Below are positions 1 to 6,778 of a DNA stretch of 39,023 nucleotides, piece after piece. The translations under genes and the position numbers were made by a program. The stretch lies in contig CAKQYA010000023.1 in the NCBI GenBank assembly GCA_934293005.1, positions 1 to 39,023 on the forward strand, written 5' to 3'. How positions within the stretch are numbered: position 1 is the stretch's first letter; the number at the start of each line of letters is the position of its first letter. The notes under the pieces are model-generated. The model was not told where the DNA came from. It saw only the letters and a list, made by a program, of their open reading frames with translations, and ran no database searches. Origin of the DNA: an uncultured Bacteroidaceae bacterium. GTDB lineage: Bacteria; Bacteroidota; Bacteroidia; Bacteroidales; Bacteroidaceae.

Positions 1-1
1 C

Positions 2-316
2 CGTCGTGCCATTATGAATATTCCTGTTCAGATGACAGGAGATATTTATTGGCTGACAAATTCTGTTCACTTTGCCGACCAAAGAACTTTTCAAGATACA
101 AAGAACACCATCGACAGAGAATATACGAAATCAACAGAAGAATTTATAAAGCATTTCAAGAATAGTTATTGCGACCCATATCCCCCGTCATGGATCTTGG
201 GTGAGTTGTTGACGATGGGCAATGTGAACATGGTTTACCGTAATCTGAAAGCAGATAAGATACGCAAGGTATTCGTCGAAAAAAGGAAGGTAAGGATACT
301 TGCCAAAGTATCTTAG
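2..316 (+). pseudogene. Abi_2-family abortive infection protein, internal fragment
   Basis: The frame is open from the window edge, so the N-terminus lies outside. The visible part has the Abi_2 (AbiD/AbiF-like) signature: an Arg-rich start before IPVQMTGD, then FIKHFKNSY and PPSWILGELLTMGN followed by VYRNLK, matching the family pattern of a Tyr/Pro-rich linker, Trp, and a hydrophobic helix. Family members normally continue for roughly another hundred residues with an RN-x-x-AHH-x-R-x-WN segment (the HEPN-like RNase motif). Here the frame runs into a dispersed repeat at about position 270 and stops at a TAG made by the repeat, ending KVRILAKVS. The protein has therefore lost its presumed catalytic C-terminus and is probably inactive. 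Family membership is read from motifs only. The upstream part might still be intact outside the window. Confidence 0.7.
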
Positions 317-401
317 GATACTTGGCAAAGTATCTTAGGATACTTGGCAAAGTATATTAGGATACTTTTTCATGGGTGTTACATGTAAAAAACTAAATCA
401 A
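270..401. repeat. Dispersed element with 22-bp tandem palindromes, copy 1
   Basis: Three 22-bp units begin at 293, 315 and 337, with a partial fourth from 359. Each unit reads approximately AGGATACTTGGCAAAGTAT plus MTT and folds on itself (GATACTT / AAGTATC). The left flank from 270 and the right flank up to AAAAACTAAATCAA are shared with a second copy at 35863-35996, so the repeated element is about 132 bp. Because 22 is not a multiple of 3, the TAG at each unit junction (314, 336, 358) falls in all three forward frames, and the TTA there gives TAA in all three reverse frames. Confidence 0.85.
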
Positions 402-487
402 GAATTCTGCTGGCGCGCTTTGACTTTAACTGGATTAGTTTGCTGAGCTATGTCCGAGGAGGTATTCATTGACTTAATCATTCTTCT

Positions 488-537
488 GTCTAATGACCGA
501 TTGGGGATAAATTATTATTTCATTTCGGTCATTAGAC
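488..537. repeat. 13-bp perfect inverted repeat
   Basis: GTCTAATGACCGA at 488-500 is the exact reverse complement of 525-537, with a 24-nt AT-rich loop. It lies in the 390-bp gap between the Abi fragment and the GH127 gene, where I see no credible coding sequence. No T-tract follows on either strand, so it is not a classical terminator. It could be an RNA hairpin downstream of GH127 or a protein-binding site. Confidence 0.6.
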
Positions 538-577
538 CTAAACGCTTTGTGCATTGTTTGTTCTTCTCAACTCTTTT

Positions 578-673
578 CAGTGTTTGTTTCGGCATTTTGT
601 GTCCGTCCGCATCCCGTCATAGCATAGCTATGCCATCAATGCAGATTCTGCAACATGCCCGAAACAAACACTG
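578..673. repeat. 96-bp element bounded by 18-bp inverted repeats
   Basis: CAGTGTTTGTTTCGGCAT at 578-595 pairs with 655-673, with one extra C in the right arm. The interior holds a perfect 12-bp palindrome GCATAGCTATGC (622-633) and a small GCAG/CTGC hairpin. The architecture resembles a small non-autonomous repeat (MITE or REP-like) or a long stem downstream of the leftward GH127 gene. No target-site duplication is visible, and no second copy was noticed in this window. Confidence 0.55.
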
Positions 674-705
674 ACAAGAATTGGAATCTGATGAATTGTT
701 TTGGA

Positions 706-3099
706 TTATTGTTTCTCAGCAAGCAATCTCACTCCGTAGATCTGTCCGATTTGCTTGCCCTTCTTTGCAACAAATTTTATTCTGACCTCCTTTTTGCCTT
801 CGAGCACAGAAGAAGGGAGCTCATATTCTTCAGTCTTGAATTGTGAAGTTTTCCACTTATGAGTGTTGTTCACACTCTTCACAAGAATGTCATCAATATA
901 AATGTCAAACTCGCATGTTCTCCATTCGTCTTGTCCCCAGAATGTGAGTTGGAGGCTCAATGAGGTTTTGCCGCCTGTTTGCATGAGATAACTGAAATGG
1001 TGCCCATCGCGAGCATCGCGGAAGAACACACCTTCTGTGCTGCCTTTTTCAGACTGGTCGGTCTCCATGCTGTGGTCGGTCTCTGGTTGTTGTTCTCCTG
1101 GAGAAACCTTGTCTACAGTGCGCGCTTCAATCGCTTGTCGTGCTGCCTCTTTTGCCTTAAGGCCATCCATGTAAGTCTTTTGGTCTTTTCCATCGAGAGC
1201 AAGCCAATACATCATGTAGCGTGAGTCGTGGATTTCGAAGAAAGGCTGCAGTTCGCCATTGATGGCATTCATCATCTTAGTGCTCAATGTGAAGTGCAAA
1301 GGCTTTCCGTCCACAGGCCTCAAGTCTTTGGCTATGTCGTCAACATTCTCAGGCATCAGTATGGGGGCTTTGTCGAGAGGCAGTTTCTTTCCACCCGCGT
1401 ATTGGCCAAAACGGCTGTCGTCAGCTATGAGAGAGCGCATGTCTTCTGTTCCTGTTTTCATGCCGAGCAAGATTGGTCCATACATGATGGCCACATATTG
1501 AGGCACATTGGGCATATGCTTGATGTAAGCATGCATTGGCATGGAAATAGAGATCTTGTCACCCTTCTTCCATTTGCGGCTGATGCACACAAAACCGTCT
1601 TTTTCCTTGCAGTCTATGCTGAATCCATTGCCCTTTACCTCAAAGTCGTCACACCATTCTGGCTTGCGGATCTTCAATGTGAAAGTTCCCTTGCCCTTTG
1701 TGATAGTCACTTGCGATGTTTCTGCGTAAGGGAAGCCTGTCTCTTGCTTTATGACGAATCCCCGCTCCTTCCATTTCAGTTCGGAAGCGACAAACAGATT
1801 GATGAAGAGAGCGTCATCTGCAGGCTTGGCTCCTTTGGCGTGAGTCCATACAAACTGTCCGTACTTGCCATGATTCTCCATGCCTGTTCCCACACAGCAC
1901 CACATGGCCATGTTGGGTGCAGAGTAGTTGCGGTAATGTCGTGGACGCGCTGATGTGAAATACACATATCCTCCATGTTCAGGATGTTGTGTTGAGAGAA
2001 TGTGATTATACATGGCCGTCTCATAGAAATCGCCATACATGCCATTAGGATTAGCCCTGTTGAGAGCCTCAGTCAATTTGAGCATGTTGTATGTGTTGCA
2101 CGACTCAGGCCCGTCAATGTCGTTGACATAGTCGATGCATGTTTCCTTAGTAGGGAAATGTTCTCTGCGGCTGTTGCCTCCCAATGCCAATGAACGCTCT
2201 TTAGTCACAATATCCCAGAAATATTCGCTTGCATCGTGGTATTTCACATCGTGGGTCAGTTCGGCTATACGTTGGAATCCCAATACTTTTGGTATTTGAG
2301 TGTTGGCATGCATGTTGTCAAGACAGTCCTTGTGATTCTCCATGGGCAAAAGCAATTGCTTATGCGCAAATCTTCTGGCACAGTCAATATACGTCTGCTT
2401 GCCAGTAATGGCATATGCGTCAGCGAGCACCTCGTCCATTCCGCCATGCTCATTGCCAAGCATCCTTTCCATCTGCTCGTCACTCAATTCAGCCGTGATG
2501 CTGACCGCCCAGTCGCAGAACTTCAAGAACAGTCTCTTAGCTTCCTCATTGCCGCAGTAGAGCCATGCGTCCCTTAGTCCTGCAAACATCTTGTGCAGAT
2601 TGTAAAATGGTGCCCATGCTCCGAAATATGTGCTGAAGTCGCCCTTCATGAATGTTGACCACAGTTTTGCGCTGTTGGGGACTCCGCCAATGTAGTTCCT
2701 GCTCCATGCCTCACCCCTCTTGTCATTAGCTTCTGCGCACACTTTGAGCTCGCTTATCATATATTCCATTCTCTTTCGGCATTCATCGTTTCCTGTGGCG
2801 GCATTTATGGCAAGAGCCGACAGGTAATGTCCGCCCACATGACCGTCCAGGCCATCCCAGTTGGGATAAGTTGGTTTCTTTGGCTGCAGGCCTGCCTCCT
2901 TGCGGTATGGGGCCAGCATGCGGTCGCAGTCATATTTGAGCAGGTTCTCTATGTTGAGGTCACAGGCTTTCTTCAGCGGACCGTCAAGCAGAGTCACATC
3001 GCCTAATGGAAATTCATCAGAATAGAGTTTGTCTTGAGCCATTACACTCTCCGACAAGGCCAGGCAGAGGATGCTGACAAATATCAGTTTCTTTTTCAT
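706..3099 (-). CDS. GH127 beta-L-arabinofuranosidase, secreted
   Basis: The 797-aa product starts with a signal peptide (MKKK, a hydrophobic stretch, cleavage near MA-QD at 20-22), so it acts in the periplasm or outside. The body is the DUF1680/GH127 alpha/alpha barrel, which releases terminal beta-L-arabinofuranose from plant glycans or extensin-type oligosaccharides. The family's zinc-thiolate site is visible: PESCNTYNML supplies Glu332 and Cys334, and MWCCVGTG supplies Cys401 and Cys402. By homology to HypBA1, Cys401 would be the nucleophile; Glu313 in NSRREHFP is a candidate acid/base. A C-terminal beta-sandwich of about 130 residues (from about 665) is typical of long Bacteroidetes members. 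The gene stands alone, without SusC/SusD or other glycosidases, so its substrate cannot be inferred from context. GH146 is a related alternative family. The start is supported by the signal peptide. Confidence 0.88.
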   Translation of the reverse strand: MKKKLIFVSILCLALSESVMAQDKLYSDEFPLGDVTLLDGPLKKACDLNIENLLKYDCDRMLAPYRKEAGLQPKKPTYPNWDGLDGHVGGHYLSALAINAATGNDECRKRMEYMISELKVCAEANDKRGEAWSRNYIGGVPNSAKLWSTFMKGDFSTYFGAWAPFYNLHKMFAGLRDAWLYCGNEEAKRLFLKFCDWAVSITAELSDEQMERMLGNEHGGMDEVLADAYAITGKQTYIDCARRFAHKQLLLPMENHKDCLDNMHANTQIPKVLGFQRIAELTHDVKYHDASEYFWDIVTKERSLALGGNSRREHFPTKETCIDYVNDIDGPESCNTYNMLKLTEALNRANPNGMYGDFYETAMYNHILSTQHPEHGGYVYFTSARPRHYRNYSAPNMAMWCCVGTGMENHGKYGQFVWTHAKGAKPADDALFINLFVASELKWKERGFVIKQETGFPYAETSQVTITKGKGTFTLKIRKPEWCDDFEVKGNGFSIDCKEKDGFVCISRKWKKGDKISISMPMHAYIKHMPNVPQYVAIMYGPILLGMKTGTEDMRSLIADDSRFGQYAGGKKLPLDKAPILMPENVDDIAKDLRPVDGKPLHFTLSTKMMNAINGELQPFFEIHDSRYMMYWLALDGKDQKTYMDGLKAKEAARQAIEARTVDKVSPGEQQPETDHSMETDQSEKGSTEGVFFRDARDGHHFSYLMQTGGKTSLSLQLTFWGQDEWRTCEFDIYIDDILVKSVNNTHKWKTSQFKTEEYELPSSVLEGKKEVRIKFVAKKGKQIGQIYGVRLLAEKQ

Positions 3100-3328
3100 G
3101 TGTATATTATATTATGTGAAAATATTAGTATATGTTTAGTTTCTGCGATGAGTCGTGGAGCCTGAATTTATTATCAGGCAAGTGTATCGGCCATGAGAGA
3201 ATGATTTTTCTTGGATAGTGTTTCAGGGTTAATTTAAATGGCGTCTACATGACATGGAATGTGGTTTATTCTTCGCATATTGGTTGCATTAGCAGAGAAG
3301 GTGTAGTCTTCCGCTGCCATATCTTTTG

Positions 3329-3336
3329 CAAAGATA
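3329..3336 (-). promoter_or_regulatory. Putative -7 element for GH127 gene
   Basis: The minus strand reads TATCTTTG, a full match to the Bacteroidetes -7 consensus TAnnTTTG. It sits inside a small palindrome (ATATCTT / AAGATAT). No good -33 TTTG is seen. If it is used, the leader would be about 225 nt, containing a GCCTGA/TCAGGC hairpin at 3160-3179. Confidence 0.4.
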
Positions 3337-3561
3337 TACAATAAACAGAATAATGGCTTTAGATATGGTTACTAAAAATTTATGTTATGAATCATGATGT
3401 CGTGCCCATGCTGCCATCATATAAGAGAAATGACAAATAATAAAAAAAAACGTAGCATGGATTTATAAAAGACGGCTATATGCGATGGTTGCAAGATGTC
3501 AAGAAGAAACCAAGTCAAGATAACTTTGTTCCTGATTTAGTTTTCAAGGATGTAAAGACTT

Positions 3562-3591
3562 AAACCCAAATCTAATGACAGATTTGGGTTT
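3562..3591. terminator. Stem-loop downstream of trkH
   Basis: AAACCCAAATCT (3562-3573) pairs perfectly with 3580-3591 over a 6-nt loop. It lies about 50 nt past the trkH stop codon on the minus strand. The T-tract is weak, so it could terminate transcription from either side or merely stabilise the mRNA 3' end. Confidence 0.5.
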
Positions 3592-3641
3592 AATCATAGA
3601 AAAAGAACGTGCCCTTGGCGTGCCGTGACAAATAAAAACTC

Positions 3642-5129
3642 TTATTGTCTTTGCCAGAAGCCCCTTGTGAAGAGCAGCATGATAGGCAGGATCTCAAGAC
3701 GTCCTATCAGCATGAGGAACGAGCACACGTATTTTGCCACAGGCGAGAGGATGGCCCATGAGTGTGCTGGACCGTAGTAGCCCATGCCAGGGCCAACATT
3801 GCTTATGCTTGTGAGTGCGAGTCCAAAGGCCTCGTAATAGTCTATGCATGTGTGTCCCTCGTAATGGCTCACGCCGCTTAGAGCGAGCACGAAGGTGCCT
3901 ATAAAGAGCGATACTATGTAAAGGACGCTGAAGCCAAGCAATGTTGGCACTATGCTTGATGGCATGATGTTTCCGTTGATGCGCACAGGTATGACGGCAC
4001 GAGGATGCAGCACGCGTGTGAACTCATTCTTTATCACCTTATAAATCATAGTGAGTCGGATGCATTTGAATCCGCCGCTTGTGCTTCCTGAGCATGCTCC
4101 GGCAAACATCACGAATAAGAGCAGCGGCATGAGTTGTGTGGGCCATAGTGCATAGTCGACCGTTGCTAATCCCGTTGTGGTCTGAATGGATATGACGGTG
4201 AACAGACTGTGTCTCAGGCAGTATTCGATGCTTCGGCTTGTGTCGTCAACGAAGAGTGTCACGGCGCATATAGCCGACACACCGACTGCAATGGCCAAAT
4301 AGGTGCGTAGCTCAATGTCAGCAAAGAATTTCTTCACCTGTCCCTTTAGTATTGTGTAATATATTAGGGCATAGTTGACACCCGACGCAAACATGAAGAA
4401 AATCAGAGTGTAGTCAATGGCTGGAGATTTGTAATAGTCTTCCAGCATGTCTGAATGCGTGCCATAGCCTCCTGTGGACGTGGTGCAAAGAGCGTAGTTG
4501 ACAGCATCGAAAAGGCCCATGCCGCAGAGCATTAGTGCGCCAAAGCATAATGCAGTGAGCATTATGTAAACGCTGCCAATCCATTTAGCGGCCACCGAGA
4601 TGCGCGGATGTACCTTGTTGTGTATTGGCCCTGTCGATTCGGCAGCAAAGAGCTTCACTTCGCTCACGCCGAATGCTGGCAGTATGGCAATGGTGAAGAA
4701 CACTATTCCGATGCCGCCTATCCATTGTGTGAGGCTTCGCCAGAAGAGTATGCCGTGAGGCATGGCGTCAAGGTCGTCTATATTGGTGGCCCCCGTGCTG
4801 GTGAATCCAGACATGGTCTCAAAAAATGCGCTTGCCATGTCGGGCAGGCAGCGGCAGAAGAGGAAAGGCAGCATGCCTATGATGGAAAAGAGCACCCATA
4901 TCATGGACACTATTATATAGCCGTCTCTGCGTCCCATGTCTTTCTTGGCGTTGCGCCCGGTATAGACGCCTATCCCTCCTGTGACCGCTGCAATAAGTAT
5001 TGGCAACAGAAAGGCTTGAATGCCCTCGTCATATATCCAACTCACTATCTGACAGATGAACATCAGTCCTGCTTCGATGAAGAGGAGCATGCCCATCACT
5101 TTAGATATGAGTTTCCAATTTATCATCAT
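3642..5129 (-). CDS. trkH: Trk potassium uptake membrane subunit TrkH
   Basis: The inner-membrane K+ translocating subunit works with the cytoplasmic TrkA ring encoded just upstream. The 495-aa protein has the four-fold M1-P-M2 layout of TrkH/Ktr channels. The four selectivity-filter loops are recognisable as STGATNIDDL, CTTSTGGYGTHSD, QTTTGLATVDY and SNVGPGMGYYG, and the signature GSTSGGFKCIRL precedes the third-fourth repeat region. It ends IGRLEILPIMLLFTRGFW, as is usual. The open frame extends 27 codons further upstream, but that extension (MALLTHCYRP...) is hydrophilic and unlike the family. I therefore start at the ATG-ATG pair encoding MMINWKLIS, 107 bp after the trkA stop. Length matches the family (about 480-500). 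Third gene of the dxs-trkA-trkH run. Confidence 0.93.
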   Translation of the reverse strand: MMINWKLISKVMGMLLFIEAGLMFICQIVSWIYDEGIQAFLLPILIAAVTGGIGVYTGRNAKKDMGRRDGYIIVSMIWVLFSIIGMLPFLFCRCLPDMASAFFETMSGFTSTGATNIDDLDAMPHGILFWRSLTQWIGGIGIVFFTIAILPAFGVSEVKLFAAESTGPIHNKVHPRISVAAKWIGSVYIMLTALCFGALMLCGMGLFDAVNYALCTTSTGGYGTHSDMLEDYYKSPAIDYTLIFFMFASGVNYALIYYTILKGQVKKFFADIELRTYLAIAVGVSAICAVTLFVDDTSRSIEYCLRHSLFTVISIQTTTGLATVDYALWPTQLMPLLLFVMFAGACSGSTSGGFKCIRLTMIYKVIKNEFTRVLHPRAVIPVRINGNIMPSSIVPTLLGFSVLYIVSLFIGTFVLALSGVSHYEGHTCIDYYEAFGLALTSISNVGPGMGYYGPAHSWAILSPVAKYVCSFLMLIGRLEILPIMLLFTRGFWQRQ

Positions 5130-5236
5130 GTTGTATTGTAATTCTTGCGTTATTGTCTTTGTTGCTCTTGTTGGCTCATACGGCCGATAGCAATGCGTTA
5201 ATAACGCCAATGTTTTTATTGTTGCATTCTCCTATG

Positions 5237-6619
5237 TCACTTGAAGAATCTGTCGAGCTTGCGCAGAGTGTTGTCTGTGCAGAAGACAACCACCTTGTCG
5301 CCGGCCCTCAACTGCGTGCGTCCGCCTACGAGCATGGATTTGCCGTCGCGCGACATGCCTCCGATGTTAACGCCACGCGGGAGATTCTGTTCCATGATTA
5401 TCTTCTTAGTGACCTTGGAGCCAGGCTTGACCACAAATTCGGCCACATCAGCCTTGCCTATGGCGAGCATCTTCACGTTGTTGACATCGCCTTTGAGCAG
5501 CATTCGGTATATGTGGCTGGCAGCAATGGTCTTTTTGTTGATGATGGTGCCCACATCGAGGTCATCGGCCATGTCGAAATAGTCAAGGTTTTCTACTTGG
5601 GCAATGGTCTTGCGTATGCCTTTGCGTCTTGCGGCCACGCATGAGAGGATGTTCTCCTGGTCGTTGTCAGTAAGGGCTATTATGGCTTCCATGCTGTTGT
5701 AGCCTTCGTCGTTGAGCAAGTCGACATCATATCCATCGCCTTCGAGAATCATCGTGTCGGCCGACACCAATGTCTGCAGCTGTTCGGTGCGTTTTGGGTT
5801 AGGCTCGATGATTTTCACGTTATTGTGGATTTCGTTGAGTTTCCAGCTTGCTCTCACCGACAGTTTGCCTCCTCCGATGATGAGGCTGTTTTTCACGGCA
5901 GGGTAGCCGTCTTTTCCTGTGAGATGCTTTATCTCGTCAAGTTTTTCCTTTGTTGTCATGAAGAAAACCAAGTCGCGTGGCAGGATGCGTTCGTCACCAT
6001 TAGGAGAGATGGTCTCTCCGTTGCGCTTGATGGCCACCACATGGAAGTTGTGTCCATGAGCTTGTCCTATTTCTTTCAGAGTGTAGCCTACCAGCTGGTT
6101 GTCTTTGTTGCTTATCTCTTTCTCGTAGATAGGGTTGGCATCGTGCATCTTCACGCTAAGCAGCAGCAGTTCGCCACCATTGAATTCCCACATCTGCCTT
6201 ACCCAACTGTATCTTGCGCTGGCTGCAATGTCTTCTGCGGCCAGTTGCTCTGGATAGATGAGTGAGTCGATGCCTGCCTTTGTGAAGAGTGAGGTGTTTT
6301 CTGGTTTTGTATATTCATAGTTGTCCACCCTTGCCACCGTTCTCTTTGCGCCCAATTGCTTGGCAAGCATGGCACATGTGAGGTTTTCGCTCTCATGTGG
6401 AGTTACAGCTATAAAGAGGTCGGCCTTGTTGACCTCAGCGTCCTTCAGCGTGCTGATGGAACCTGGCTGGTGCGCTAATGTCATTATGTCGAGTTCGCTG
6501 CCGAGCCGGACCAGTCTGTTCTCGTCGGCATCGATGAGCACAACATCTTGGTTGTCGTTTGAAAGCATTCGTGCCAAGTGAGTGCCAACAGCACCGGCTC
6601 CTGCTATTACTATCTTCAT
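5237..6619 (-). CDS. trkA: Trk potassium uptake regulatory subunit TrkA
   Basis: The peripheral NAD(H)-binding subunit gates TrkH. The 460-aa protein is a tandem of two RCK_N/RCK_C modules, like E. coli TrkA (about 458 aa). The first Rossmann motif is GAGAVGTHLARML at 7-19, with the acidic strand end VLIDADENRL. The second begins near 245 (LIIGGGKLSVRASW), followed by KIIEPNPKR. Each half ends in an RCK_C domain (LLLLSVKMHDANPIYEKEI and DVAEFVVKPGSKV). The ATG is directly followed by the Rossmann strand KIVIAGAG, so the start is secure. It lies between dxs (159 bp upstream) and trkH (107 bp downstream) on the same strand. Confidence 0.94.
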   Translation of the reverse strand: MKIVIAGAGAVGTHLARMLSNDNQDVVLIDADENRLVRLGSELDIMTLAHQPGSISTLKDAEVNKADLFIAVTPHESENLTCAMLAKQLGAKRTVARVDNYEYTKPENTSLFTKAGIDSLIYPEQLAAEDIAASARYSWVRQMWEFNGGELLLLSVKMHDANPIYEKEISNKDNQLVGYTLKEIGQAHGHNFHVVAIKRNGETISPNGDERILPRDLVFFMTTKEKLDEIKHLTGKDGYPAVKNSLIIGGGKLSVRASWKLNEIHNNVKIIEPNPKRTEQLQTLVSADTMILEGDGYDVDLLNDEGYNSMEAIIALTDNDQENILSCVAARRKGIRKTIAQVENLDYFDMADDLDVGTIINKKTIAASHIYRMLLKGDVNNVKMLAIGKADVAEFVVKPGSKVTKKIIMEQNLPRGVNIGGMSRDGKSMLVGGRTQLRAGDKVVVFCTDNTLRKLDRFFK

Positions 6620-6778
6620 GTCAGTACGGTTTTTATTATGTCATTAGCCAAAGCGGTTGCTGGTGCTGCATTTCATGAAGCTTATTGGGACTGCGATGAG
6701 AATCGTCCCGCCAGATGGAAAACTTGCTTTGGTCTTGAAAATGTGCTTTTTTTGATGGCTGACTTTAATTTATGATCA

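Larger units (their letters stand above)
3100..3641. other. Long gap between GH127 and trkH
   Basis: This 542-bp AT-rich region contains the putative GH127 promoter and leader, a perfect 12-bp stem-loop at 3562-3591, and a 27-codon open frame at 3480-3563 (MRWLQDVKKK to VFKDVKT) that I cannot assign. I see no credible full gene. Confidence 0.6.

Noticed and set aside
293..360. CRISPR-like array from the 22-bp repeats
   Set aside because: The units are directly adjacent with no spacers, are only 22 bp long, and no cas genes are present.
450..674. 74-codon plus-strand ORF in the left gap
   Set aside because: It is composed mostly of inverted-repeat sequence, with no domain and no promoter.
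1228..1953. 241-codon open frame on the plus strand inside the GH127 gene
   Set aside because: It lies antisense to a clearly conserved GH127 protein with catalytic motifs. Its composition is a shadow of that coding strand.
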